Below are positions 51,423 through 59,457 of a stretch of 64,000 bases of DNA, piece after piece. The DNA comes from Bog-473 sp963721585 (lineage in GTDB: Bacteria; Actinomycetota; Acidimicrobiia; Acidimicrobiales; RAAP-2). Below the pieces are notes generated by a model that did no database searches, was not told where the DNA came from, and worked only from the letters and a program-made list of their open reading frames with translations. The translations under genes and the position numbers were made by a program. The DNA lies in assembly GCA_963721585.1 (NCBI GenBank), contig CAVRJN010000008.1:124001-188000 (forward strand). Reading direction: 5' to 3'. Positions within the stretch are counted from its first letter, which is position 1; each line of letters opens with the position of its first letter.

Positions 51423-52315
51423 TGCAACGACTCCCGGAACACCTCGGAGAGGCGCCGCCGCCCGAACGAGAACTCAGTCACCCGGCCAGCTGTCATTGCA
51501 GCGCGCAGGACGAGATCGCTGTCCACGCCGTCGTCCAGGACGAGCCGCGCCGCACCCGCGGCCACCTCCGACACGGTGACGCCAGGTGCTGCTTGGGCCC
51601 AGGCGGCGTCGCGATCGTCCTCCACCCGCACCACCAGGCGCTGGGAGCCAGCGCTCACGAGCTCGTCGACCGTTCCGCTTACGACGAGTCGCCCGTGGTC
51701 GATGATGGTGACGTCCTCGCACAGGTCCTCGACCAGGTCGAGCTGATGGCTCGAGAACAACACGCAGCAGCCGGCCCGCGCTTGGTCGACGAGTACGGCA
51801 CTGATGGCATCGATGCCCGTCGGGTCGAGCCCCGCCAGTGGCTCGTCGAGCACGAGGAGCTCGGGAGTGTGGAGAAGCGCCACCGCGAGCTGCACCCGCT
51901 GCTGGTTCCCGTGCGAGAGGGTCTCGACTTTGTCCCGCGACCGGTCGGCGATACCCAACCGATCGAGCCACGACACCGTGGCGGCCGCGGCGTCGGACCG
52001 GGAGAGGCCATGCAGGCGGCCGAGGTACTCGATCTGATCGCCCACCTGCATGCCCGGGTAGAGGCCGCGCTCCTCGGGCATGTAGCCGAACCGGCGACGC
52101 TCCGCCGGTCCGACCGCCGCCCCATTCCAGGTGACGGAGCCGGACTCGAGGTCGGTCAGACCAAAGATGGCACGCATCGTCGTCGTCTTGCCGGCACCGT
52201 TCGGGCCGAGGAAGCCGACCACACGACCCGAGGGTACGCTGAACGTGAGATCGTCCAGGGCCTTGACCGAGCCATATGTGCGGCGCAGCTCGTTGAGTTC
52301 GAGCAGTCCACCCAT
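51419..52315 (-). CDS. ABC transporter ATP-binding protein (NatA-like)
   Basis: A 298-residue ATPase. Walker A is G-P-N-G-A-G-K-T at residues 37-44, the Q loop is near G-Y-M-P-E-E-R-G, the signature is L-S-H-G-N-Q-Q-R-V (His replaces the usual Gly), and Walker B is L-L-V-L-D-E-P-L-A-G-L-D. A C-terminal extension of about 80 residues is of the NatA type. It drives the permease encoded directly after it. Confidence 0.9.
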   Translation of the reverse strand: MGGLLELNELRRTYGSVKALDDLTFSVPSGRVVGFLGPNGAGKTTTMRAIFGLTDLESGSVTWNGAAVGPAERRRFGYMPEERGLYPGMQVGDQIEYLGRLHGLSRSDAAAATVSWLDRLGIADRSRDKVETLSHGNQQRVQLAVALLHTPELLVLDEPLAGLDPTGIDAISAVLVDQARAGCCVLFSSHQLDLVEDLCEDVTIIDHGRLVVSGTVDELVSAGSQRLVVRVEDDRDAAWAQAAPGVTVSEVAAGAARLVLDDGVDSDLVLRAAMTAGRVTEFSFGRRRLSEVFRESLQ

Positions 52316-52424
52316 CGGCCAAGGCTAGGAGGTATCAGCGGCGGCGTTTCCCAAAGCCGGCGATGCGTTGCACGCCCGCCTTAGAGGCGTGACCAGGAGC
52401 GACGCTCTGAGAGAGGCATCGGCT

Positions 52425-52727
52425 TCATTTGTGAGCCCTGCCCCCTGCACGGTCGGCGGCCGTGTCGGATGACCCTGCGCACAAGCTCCAGAACGCAATC
52501 CACCGGGTCGCCATCGGGATCGTCGCCACCATTGGGCTTGTCATGCTCGGGGCCGCCCTGGCCTGAGCATCATCTGCGACTGGCTCGCTGTAAGGGATGC
52601 CCGCAGCCTCGAACTCCGCTCTCAAGTCCAGACCGTCAATAGTCTCGCCAAAGTCGCGTGACCAGCGTTCGCGTGCGGCGGCCTGGGCGGCTGGGTCGAG
52701 CTGGTCGTAGTGGACCAAGCTCTTCAC
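52425..52727 (-). CDS. Hypothetical 100-residue protein downstream of the HTH-Fic pair
   Basis: A GTG-started frame beginning M-K-S-L-V-H-Y-D-Q-L-D-P-A-A-Q-A-A-A-R-E-R-W, polar and helix-prone for about 55 residues. The rest reads less like protein (A-P-S-M-T-S-P-M-V-A-T-I-P), so a frame error or a false extension is possible. It lies on the same strand 75 bases after the Fic gene. A short plus-strand membrane peptide frame overlaps it. Low confidence either way. Confidence 0.38.
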   Translation of the reverse strand: MKSLVHYDQLDPAAQAAARERWSRDFGETIDGLDLRAEFEAAGIPYSEPVADDAQARAAPSMTSPMVATIPMATRWIAFWSLCAGSSDTAADRAGGRAHK

Positions 52728-52802
52728 ACGAGGGCCGAAGCAACCTGTCCTAACCCGAGGCGCTCGCTTGATGGCTCGGTCGCATCGCCGGGAGCGGGCG
52801 AC

Positions 52803-53393
52803 TCAGCTCAGGGCGAATGTGACGAGTGCAGAGACGTCATCGGTGCGGTCGGCCTGGACCAGCGCCGCGATGTAGAGCCGCCGCAGGTCCGGTGTCGCCA
52901 AGCCCAGGCTGGCGCCCCAAGTAAGGGGGCGCGCACCGAGGTCCTTCGCCAGGTAGCCAGCCGCCAGCCGGCTGTGACGCCCGTTCCCGTTGGGAAACGG
53001 GTGGATCGCGACGAGGCGGTGGTGGAACCTGACGGCGATCTCATCGAGCGGGTACGTAGCCATCTCGATCCAGTAGGCGACGTCATCGACCAAGGACCGG
53101 ACGTTGCCCGTGATCAGGGGCCATTCGCAGCCGATGATCGGGTTGGTCCGCCGGTAGGAACCGGCCCAAGTCCAGACGTCCCCGAACATCGCCTTGTGCA
53201 TGTCTCGCAGGTAGCTGTCAGTGAGTAGCAATTGGCGCGTCGGTTGGCGGTTCATCATCGCCTTGAGGATGTTCTCTTGCTCGGCGCTGTTGAGGTCTGC
53301 GCGCGTGGCGATCCAGGCCGGTTTCAGCCCCAACATGGCGTCGTCGTCGAGGGGCGTATGGCCGTCGCCTACCGCCAAAAGCGGATCGCTCAC
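52803..53393 (-). CDS. Fic-domain protein, mobile mystery protein B family
   Basis: A 196-residue Fic protein of the TIGR02613 group. The active-site motif is H-P-F-P-N-G-N-G-R-H-S-R at residues 131-142; His131 is the catalytic base, while the usual Asp/Glu before G-N-G-R is Asn. Upstream the family blocks L-N-S-A-E-Q-E-N-I-L, M-H-K-A-M-F-G-D-V-W-T-W-A-G and D-E-I-A-V-R-F-H-H-R are intact. S36-x3-E40-N41 fits the (S/T)xxxE(G/N) inhibitory pattern known from Fic regulation, though its position is not proof. Fic enzymes attach AMP or other groups to target proteins. GTG start, ten bases after its HTH partner. Confidence 0.9.
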   Translation of the reverse strand: MSDPLLAVGDGHTPLDDDAMLGLKPAWIATRADLNSAEQENILKAMMNRQPTRQLLLTDSYLRDMHKAMFGDVWTWAGSYRRTNPIIGCEWPLITGNVRSLVDDVAYWIEMATYPLDEIAVRFHHRLVAIHPFPNGNGRHSRLAAGYLAKDLGARPLTWGASLGLATPDLRRLYIAALVQADRTDDVSALVTFALS

Positions 53394-53403
53394 AGCGCGC
53401 TCG

Positions 53404-53859
53404 TCAGGCGGAGGCCCACAGACCGGGCGCGTCAACGAGGTCATCTGCGATCTCGTCGACTTGGGCCGCCGCGACGGAGGCCTCTGGTTCTTGGTCCTCG
53501 AGGCGCATGGTGTGGGAGGCTGCGCCGACCAAGGTCCGCGCCTTGGCCCGGGCCTGCTGACGCACTGCGTCTTCGAGGGGGGCCGCCGGGACGAACACGT
53601 AGTGGAGCTCGCAGCCGAGAGCAGCGGCGGCTCGCCGGAGCGTCCCAAGGTGGATCGAGTCGTCTGCTTCGGCGTGCTCGAGCTGACTGACCCGCGACTG
53701 GGTCACGCCCATGCGCTGGGCCATCTCCTTGGTCGACATACCCAGAGCGGTGCGGATGGCCCGGATCCACCCCTGTGCAGGCCGGGGCCCCACTTCGGCA
53801 GCCACGCCGGCGAGACGGGCGTCGAGCCGGCGGCGGGCGAGGGCTTGTGGACTTCGCAT
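53404..53859 (-). CDS. HTH protein, mobile mystery protein A family
   Basis: A 151-residue helix-turn-helix protein of the TIGR02612 group. Family blocks are P-A-Q-G-W-I-R-A-I-R-T-A-L-G-M-S (about residues 28-42), the HTH M-A-Q-R-M-G-V-T-Q-S-R-V-S-Q-L-E, and late V-G-A-A-S-H-T-M-R-L-E-D-Q. It pairs with the Fic gene, as a toxin-antitoxin-like or restriction-linked module in many genomes; the two were named for their mobile, patchy distribution. It probably represses its own promoter at the three palindromes immediately upstream. Confidence 0.9.
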   Translation of the reverse strand: MRSPQALARRRLDARLAGVAAEVGPRPAQGWIRAIRTALGMSTKEMAQRMGVTQSRVSQLEHAEADDSIHLGTLRRAAAALGCELHYVFVPAAPLEDAVRQQARAKARTLVGAASHTMRLEDQEPEASVAAAQVDEIADDLVDAPGLWASA

Positions 53860-53869
53860 GGGACCTCCC

Positions 53870-53950
53870 TGTAGGTTTTCCTACTACTTACTTCCGATAA
53901 TAGTAGCTTACTCTACTGGCTTAGCCAGAGATTCAGTAGGTTTTTCTACT
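53870..53950. promoter_or_regulatory. Triple palindromic operator of the HTH-Fic pair
   Basis: Three copies of AGTAG-N6-CTACT lie at 53870-53885, 53902-53917 and 53935-53950 (the first has TGTAG instead of AGTAG). Spacing is 32 and 33 bases, about three helical turns, so all face the same side of the DNA. The first is ten bases before the HTH start codon. TACTATTAT on the minus strand overlaps the middle site and can serve as the -10 region. The stretch is strikingly AT-rich against its surroundings. Confidence 0.72.
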
Positions 53951-54180
53951 GGATCAGAGTACCTCCGGGGTGCGCCCAGGCGGGTCACATGCCTCCTGAA
54001 CTCGACATTCAATGCGGCCACCCGGGGCCGCGGACTGAGATCACGTCCTCAGCCTGCCCCGTCGCCATTACGGCTCTGCGTCCAGGACGGCAACCTGAGC
54101 GGCCCCTTGGTCGGCCCGCTTCAGTGCCGTCTTGAGGGCCACCCAAAAGAGGGCCTCCCAAAAGACGGACTCGACGAGCG
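53951..54180. other. Intergenic stretch with a 15-bp tandem repeat
   Basis: No gene is recognised between the operator array and the end of the CU044_5270-like gene. GAGGGCCaCCCAAAA and GAGGGCCtCCCAAAA lie in tandem at 54134-54163; on the minus strand this gives two TTTTGGG blocks just past the stop codon and may help end transcription. Confidence 0.4.
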
Positions 54181-55554
54181 TCAGAGGACTGTCACCGATT
54201 GGATCAGCCCCGAGGCCTTGACCGCCTCGACGAAGGGCGTCGCTCGGGAGAGCGGGAGATTGAGGGACCATTCCCAGGTGAGTGGGGACGTGGATCCACC
54301 TCCCCCGTTCGATGTCACATTGCTGAAGAACTCGTGGCCTAGCTCGTAACCCAGCTGAGCAAGTTGCGTTCCCGCTACCCCAGGCTTGGCCGTGGCGAGG
54401 ACGTACGTCGGCGCGTCGGACGGCAGCTGGGACGCTGAGACAACAGACGGTGTTCCCACGGGGTCGAGCCATTGGAGGGCGTCGGAGTACTGACTCACTT
54501 GGAGCAGCCCACCGCCGAGGTAGTTGCTGGCGATTGCCGTCAGGGAGTCCGAGTCGTCCAGGCCGCTCACCTCGAGGAGCTGCCCCGAGAGCGGGTCGAC
54601 GATGATCGTCGTCTGGCCTGAACCCGCGCCTGAGGCGAAGCCCTGGCCGCTATGGCCGTCATGAGTGGACGTCGGCCCCAAAGCGACGACACCCGGAATC
54701 AGGGCGATAGCCCTGTAGAGGGCGGAATCGAACTGGGCGCTGGCCCCGGCGACCGGACCGATCAGGATCATGGCCGCACGCTGGAAAGCCAGATTCGGGG
54801 CGGCGAGATCCGGGGTCAATTGGTCAAGGGCAGCGATTCCAGTCGTGCTGGCTTCGAGCTCCTCAGCCAGGGCCGTAGGGTCTGTGGGCAGCGAGGACAC
54901 GTCTATCGCCTCTCCCGCCCCCGTGATGGCATCTGGTGGCGCGGCTCCTCCCCCTTGGAGGCACTGGTAGGCCGTCGCAGGTTGGGGCAGCGTTCGAAGG
55001 CCCAGGCCCGTCCAGGCGGCCTGGGCGCTTAATGAGGCGAACTGAGCAGACTGGGCCGTGAGTGCCACACAGGTCTGCCCTGCCGCCGTCGACCACTTCT
55101 CGACCGACATCGGAATTACTGCCTGAGCCGCTCCGTTGTTCACGCTTGCGGCAACCGAGAGGTCGGCTCGGGTAAGGAGGAGCTGCCCGTCGCTGAGGCG
55201 GGGAATCGATTGGTCGACCACACGGTCGGCGATGAGGCGCAGCTGGGCCACGGCCCCGGCCGGTAGCGCGGGCGTCGTCGGTGGGGCGACGGTCGTTCGG
55301 CTTGCCGGCCCATTCGTCCCGGGGTTGAGAGCAACAAACAGCGCTGCTATGAGGGCAGCAGCCGCCAGGCTGGCGACGAGCACCCTCGGGCGTCGCCGCG
55401 GCGGCCTGCGGACAGGTCGCACTCTCTGCGGCATCGGTCGTTCGACTTCGAGGTCAATCGCCCGCACCAAGGTGTCCCGCAACGTTCCGAGTTCGTGCTC
55501 CGGGTCGACCGTGGCGTCGAGGTAGCTGCGTAGGAGCTGGATTTCCTCGCTCAT
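54181..55554 (-). CDS. CU044_5270-like membrane protein, likely sigma-factor partner
   Basis: A 457-residue single-pass protein. An Arg/Pro-rich cytoplasmic segment of about 55 residues (R-R-P-P-R-R-R-P-R-V) precedes one helix at about 57-75, then a Thr/Pro linker and a large external domain with no family I know in detail. The layout matches CU044_5270-type proteins found next to ECF sigma genes. Its ATG overlaps the sigma stop by four bases, which suggests an anti-sigma or signal-sensing role (inference). Confidence 0.75.
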   Translation of the reverse strand: MSEEIQLLRSYLDATVDPEHELGTLRDTLVRAIDLEVERPMPQRVRPVRRPPRRRPRVLVASLAAAALIAALFVALNPGTNGPASRTTVAPPTTPALPAGAVAQLRLIADRVVDQSIPRLSDGQLLLTRADLSVAASVNNGAAQAVIPMSVEKWSTAAGQTCVALTAQSAQFASLSAQAAWTGLGLRTLPQPATAYQCLQGGGAAPPDAITGAGEAIDVSSLPTDPTALAEELEASTTGIAALDQLTPDLAAPNLAFQRAAMILIGPVAGASAQFDSALYRAIALIPGVVALGPTSTHDGHSGQGFASGAGSGQTTIIVDPLSGQLLEVSGLDDSDSLTAIASNYLGGGLLQVSQYSDALQWLDPVGTPSVVSASQLPSDAPTYVLATAKPGVAGTQLAQLGYELGHEFFSNVTSNGGGGSTSPLTWEWSLNLPLSRATPFVEAVKASGLIQSVTVL

Positions 55555-56168
55555 CGCGAGCCTCCTTCTTCAATCGGCGACAGGGTCGTGTTCGTCGCCA
55601 GTTGTTCCCCGCTGGTGTTGAGCAGTTCCCTGAGCTGGCGACGTCCTCTCGCCACGCGCGACTTGACGGTGCCGATCGGGACGTCCAGCGCCCTGGCCAT
55701 CTCCTCGTAGGTGAGATCAGCTGCCGCCATGAGGAGCAATACCTCCCGATAGCGGTCGTCGAGGAGCGAGAGGGCAGCAGCGACGACGTCCCAACCCGCT
55801 TTGGCGTCTATTCCATCGACCACGCCTTCGGCAGGGTCGACCGAAAGCTCAGTCGGCGTCCCCCGCGGCCGCGGTCGTCGTCGGCGGGCCTCGGAGCGGT
55901 AGTGGTGCCGCAGGATGTTGGCCGCGATGCCGAGCAGCCAGGGTCGTGCGTCCTCGTAGCGGCGGTCGTAACTGCCTCGAGAACGGAAGGCGGCGACAAA
56001 TGTCTCCGATACCAAGTCGTCGACGTCGTCGCTGCCGGCTCGCCCGGCCACGAATCGACGCACCACGCGGGCATAGCGATCGAACAGGACGGCGAACGCG
56101 CTTGGCTCGTCCCAAGAGGCCACGACCACGTCGACATCGGTCGAGAATGTCCCGCCGTCACGCATCAA
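55551..56168 (-). CDS. ECF-type RNA polymerase sigma factor
   Basis: A 205-residue sigma-70-family protein with only regions 2 and 4. Region 2 includes A-F-A-V-L-F-D-R-Y-A-R-V-V-R-R, D-D-V-D-D-L-V-S-E-T-F-V-A-A-F and D-A-R-P-W-L-L-G-I-A-A-N-I-L-R. Region 4 has L-T-Y-E-E-M-A-R-A-L-D-V-P-I-G-T-V-K-S-R-V-A-R-G-R. It would direct polymerase to a small regulon under control of the membrane partner encoded just after it. The start may be the second Met (one codon later). Confidence 0.9.
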   Translation of the reverse strand: MMRDGGTFSTDVDVVVASWDEPSAFAVLFDRYARVVRRFVAGRAGSDDVDDLVSETFVAAFRSRGSYDRRYEDARPWLLGIAANILRHHYRSEARRRRPRPRGTPTELSVDPAEGVVDGIDAKAGWDVVAAALSLLDDRYREVLLLMAAADLTYEEMARALDVPIGTVKSRVARGRRQLRELLNTSGEQLATNTTLSPIEEGGSR

Positions 56169-56400
56169 GTCACTATTGCCCCGCCGACCTCGGGCTGTTC
56201 CCGGACCCCCAACTCATGCTGCGTTGACGCGCCGGATAGCTTTGTTCGGCCTCCCCGAATCGTTCCCCGAAACTCCCCGAAACTCGACGTAGGACGGGGA
56301 AACCATTGCGTGGAGGCATTGAAACCGAACAGTGATGACCGGTCCCCAAAAGGCCTGGTCAGCCCGCTAGAATTCTCATCAGCTTCATAGGCATCAAAAA

Positions 56401-56477
56401 CGGGATGTAGCGCAGCTTGGCAGCGCGCCTGCTTTGGGAGCAGGAGGTCCGGGGTTCAAATCCCCGCATCCCGACCA
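56401..56477 (+). tRNA. tRNA-Pro (TGG)
   Basis: A full cloverleaf: acceptor CGGGATG/CATCCCG, D arm around GCGCAGCTTGGCAGCGC, anticodon stem CCTGC/GCAGG with loop TTTGGGA and anticodon TGG, and a T arm CGGGG-TTCAAAT-CCCCG. A-CCA follows, so the CCA end is encoded. TAGAAT at 56368-56373, 28 bases upstream, is a fitting -10 box. Confidence 0.97.
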
Positions 56478-56534
56478 CCTGGGTCTCGGCGCATTTCGGC
56501 GGGGTCGAGCCAGCCTTTTCCTCGTTCGTCACCC

Positions 56535-58214
56535 ATGTTGCGCAGTCTGGGTCACACTGACGGCGTGACGGAGACCGCAGAGGCCGTGGCCCGGCCCTCC
56601 TCGGGCGGCCAGGTTGTTCTCGTGACGCTGGCGGCGGCGCAGTTCCTCATGACCCTGGACAGTTCGGTGATGAACGTCTCCATCGCCACGGTGGCCAAGG
56701 ACGCCGGGACGACGGTCACCGGAATCCAGTTCGCCATCACGCTCTACACGCTCGTCATGGCGGCGTTCATGATCACGGGCGGCAAGGTCGGCCAGATCAT
56801 CGGGCGCAAGCGCGCCTTCATGATCGGGTGCGTCGTCTACGGGTGCGGATCGGCCATCACGGCGGCGGCCAGATCCCTCCCCGTCCTCATCGTGGGTTGG
56901 TCGGTGCTCGAGGGCCTGGGCGCGGCGCTGATCATGCCCGCCGTCGTCGCGTTGGTGGCGACGAACTTCGGTCGATCCGATCGGCCGAGGGTCTACGGGC
57001 TCGTAGCCTCCGCCGGTGCCATCGCCGTGGCGGTCGGGCCGTTGCTCGGCGGGCTGTGCACCACGTATCTCAGCTGGCGCTGGGTCTTCGTCGGCGAGGT
57101 CGTCCTCGTGCTCGGCATCCTCGTCCTGTCGAGACGGATCGCCGACTCGCCGGCCGTCCCGGGTGTGCGCCTCGACCCGGTCGGCACGTTGCTGTCGGCC
57201 GCCGGCCTAGGGATGGTCGTCTATGGCGTCATCCGCTCCGGTACATGGGGCTTCGTGCGGCCCAAGCCCGATGCGCCCCAGTGGCTGGGCACGTCCCCCG
57301 TCGTCTGGCTCCTGCTGGGAGGCGGCGGGGTGCTCCTGGCGTTCGCCTGGTGGGAGAGCAGGCGCCTGCAGCACCACCGGGCCGCTCTCGTCGACCCCCG
57401 CATGCTCAAGGTACGCCGGCTGCAGGGAGGCCTGACGTCGTTCTTCTTCCAGTTCCTCCTGCAGTCGGGCCTCTTCTTCGTCATCCCGCTCTTCCTGTCC
57501 GTCGCCCTCGGGCTCTCTGCCGTCGCGACGGGAGTGCGGCTCCTCCCGCTCTCCATCACGCTCCTGGCCGGCGCCGCCGGTGTGCCCCGGATCTTCCCCC
57601 GCACGTCACCCCGCAGAATCGTGCGGGTCGGATTCAGCCTGCTGTTCCTCGGCATCGTCACGCTCTTGGTCGCACTCGACTCCGGGGCGGGAGCGGAGGT
57701 CGTGACCGGGCCGCTCCTCCTGGCCGGGCTCGGGATCGGCACCCTGGCGTCGCAACTCGGCAGCGTCACCGTCTCGGCCCTGCCCGACTCCCAGAGCGGC
57801 GAGGTGGGCGGTGTCCAGAACACCGTCACGAACCTCGGCGCGTCCATCGGCACCGCGCTGTCGGGTGCCATTCTGATCGCCGTCCTCACGACGACGTTCC
57901 TCGGATCCGTTGCGGCCAACCCCGCCATCCCGAAGGAAATTTCGGCCCGCGCTCAGGTCGAGCTGTCCGCCGGCATCCCCTTCGTGAGCGACGCAGACCT
58001 CAAGACGAGCCTGGAGAAGGCGGACGTCCCTCCGGCGACCTCGAGTGCCATCGTCGAAGAGAATTCACAGAGCCGGATCAGCGGGCTGCGGGCCGCGCTG
58101 GCGGTGCTCGCCCTCCTGGCCCTGGTCGCCCTGGCTCTCACCAGCCGGCTCCCCACAGTGCAACCCGGGGACGACAAGCCGGAGCCCGAAGAGCTCGTCC
58201 TGTCGCCGGCCTGA
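56535..58214 (+). CDS. MFS transporter, DHA2 family
   Basis: A 559-residue drug:H+ antiporter-type protein with about 14 helices. Helix 1 has F-L-M-T-L-D-S-S-V-M-N-V-S-I-A, the loop 2-3 motif is G-K-V-G-Q-I-I-G-R-K-R, and helix 5 has G-P-L-L-G-G (motif C). Charged tail at the C-terminus. It probably exports hydrophobic compounds. The GTG at 56565 (V-T-E-T-A-E-A-V) is an alternative start. Single gene, 57 bases after the tRNA. Confidence 0.9.
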   Translation: MLRSLGHTDGVTETAEAVARPSSGGQVVLVTLAAAQFLMTLDSSVMNVSIATVAKDAGTTVTGIQFAITLYTLVMAAFMITGGKVGQIIGRKRAFMIGCVVYGCGSAITAAARSLPVLIVGWSVLEGLGAALIMPAVVALVATNFGRSDRPRVYGLVASAGAIAVAVGPLLGGLCTTYLSWRWVFVGEVVLVLGILVLSRRIADSPAVPGVRLDPVGTLLSAAGLGMVVYGVIRSGTWGFVRPKPDAPQWLGTSPVVWLLLGGGGVLLAFAWWESRRLQHHRAALVDPRMLKVRRLQGGLTSFFFQFLLQSGLFFVIPLFLSVALGLSAVATGVRLLPLSITLLAGAAGVPRIFPRTSPRRIVRVGFSLLFLGIVTLLVALDSGAGAEVVTGPLLLAGLGIGTLASQLGSVTVSALPDSQSGEVGGVQNTVTNLGASIGTALSGAILIAVLTTTFLGSVAANPAIPKEISARAQVELSAGIPFVSDADLKTSLEKADVPPATSSAIVEENSQSRISGLRAALAVLALLALVALALTSRLPTVQPGDDKPEPEELVLSPA

Positions 58215-58235
58215 GCCGATCCCACCGCTCTTTCT

Positions 58236-58616
58236 TCAGGTTCTCCGGAGCGTGACGCTGCACCAGGCCCGCTTGCGACAGGTGGGACAGGTCATGCGGT
58301 GGTCGAAACGCCCCCAGGGGCGCCACACCGCGACCGGGAACTGGAAGATGAGCAGGTCGAGGACGCCGACGCGCGAGGTCTGCCGGCACCGTGCGCACTC
58401 CACCGTGAACGAGCCCCGCTCGTCCAAGGGGTTGCCGGACGTCATCGCCAGGCTGTCCGGCTCGGGGAGGGCGCCCGAATAGAGCGCATGCTTTCCGACC
58501 GGCAGCGCCACGGTGGTGCCTGAGACGCCCGGCTCGGACTCCCCCGCCGACGGCACCCCGAACAAGGCCCTCTTGCCCAGAGGATCCGGGGCTTTGTCGC
58601 TCCGCGAGGCGGTCAT
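58236..58616 (-). CDS. Zinc-ribbon protein downstream of ParA
   Basis: A 126-residue protein. The N-terminal half is polar and low-complexity. The C-terminal half holds two Cys pairs (C-A-R-C and C-P-T-C about 35 residues apart) that can form a zinc ribbon, around V-L-D-L-L-I-F-Q-F-P-V. The ATG at 58616 lies five bases after the parA stop, so the two are co-transcribed. No function is known. Confidence 0.68.
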   Translation of the reverse strand: MTASRSDKAPDPLGKRALFGVPSAGESEPGVSGTTVALPVGKHALYSGALPEPDSLAMTSGNPLDERGSFTVECARCRQTSRVGVLDLLIFQFPVAVWRPWGRFDHRMTCPTCRKRAWCSVTLRRT

Positions 58617-58621
58617 GTCGC

Positions 58622-59395
58622 TCAGGCGGTTTGCATCGCGTCGTAGACGCGCATCGAGAGCGCCCGGTAGGCCACCGCTCCCGGAGACGTCGGTGCGTGT
58701 TGCAGCACCGACCGACCAAGTCCCGGAGCCTCCGCGAAGCGCACCGACTTCGGAACAGGCGGCTGGAACAGCGGCAGACCGTACCGGTCCTCGACTTCGG
58801 CGAGGACCTGACGGGAATGGGTCGTCCGCGAGTCGAACATCGTCGGAATCACCCCGAGCACCCGCAGCTTCTCGTTGGCGAACTGGCGGACGTCCTCGAT
58901 CGTCTCGAGCAGCTGCCCGACGCCCCGGTGGCTGAGCGCTTCGCACTGCAGCGGCACAATGACGGCCTCGGCTGCGGTCAGGCCGTTGATCGTCAGCACG
59001 CCGAGGGACGGCGGGCAATCGATCAGCACGGCCTGGTAGTCGGCCAGCACCGGCTGCAACGCCTGGGCAAGGACGTGCTCGCGCCCGGTCCGGCTCAGCA
59101 GATGGACCTCGGCACCGGCCAGGTCGATGGTCGCCGGGACGAGCGAGAGTCCCGGGACCTCAGGCACGGCTTTGACGACCTCGGACAGCCGGGCCCGGCG
59201 GACGAGGACATCGTGCAGGGACGAGTCAAGCCCGTCGGGATCGAAGCCCAGCGAGTATGTCAGGCACGCCTGGGGATCGAGATCCACCACGAGAACCCGG
59301 CGACCCTGTTGGGCGAGTGCCACACCCAGGGACTGCACGGTTGTCGTCTTGGCCACGCCGCCCTTCTGATTCGCGACAGCGATGACCTTGACCAT
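58622..59395 (-). CDS. ParA-family ATPase (orphan)
   Basis: A 257-residue deviant Walker ATPase. The motif K-G-G-V-A-K-T-T-T lies at residues 11-19; the second Lys positions before are typical of ParA/MinD. V-V-D-L-D-P-Q-A-C-L-T and V-L-I-D-C-P-P-S-L-G-V-L-T follow. No parB or centromere-like repeat is near, so it may position a protein complex or plasmid-like cargo instead of the chromosome. TAGACT six bases before the ATG gives a leaderless promoter. Confidence 0.9.
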   Translation of the reverse strand: MVKVIAVANQKGGVAKTTTVQSLGVALAQQGRRVLVVDLDPQACLTYSLGFDPDGLDSSLHDVLVRRARLSEVVKAVPEVPGLSLVPATIDLAGAEVHLLSRTGREHVLAQALQPVLADYQAVLIDCPPSLGVLTINGLTAAEAVIVPLQCEALSHRGVGQLLETIEDVRQFANEKLRVLGVIPTMFDSRTTHSRQVLAEVEDRYGLPLFQPPVPKSVRFAEAPGLGRSVLQHAPTSPGAVAYRALSMRVYDAMQTA

Positions 59396-59401
59396 CTTGG
59401 G

Positions 59402-59407
59402 AGTCTA
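59402..59407 (-). promoter_or_regulatory. -10 box of leaderless promoter for the ParA operon
   Basis: TAGACT lies exactly six bases before the ATG at 59395. Confidence 0.55.
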
Positions 59408-59457
59408 GGACCGACCCGGTCACCATTCCCAGGGGCAATCGCGCCGGGAACGGCCGG

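Noticed and set aside
54068..54472. 134-codon minus-strand frame
   Set aside because: It overlaps the end of the CU044_5270-like gene and the intergenic repeat and has no domain or ribosome site.
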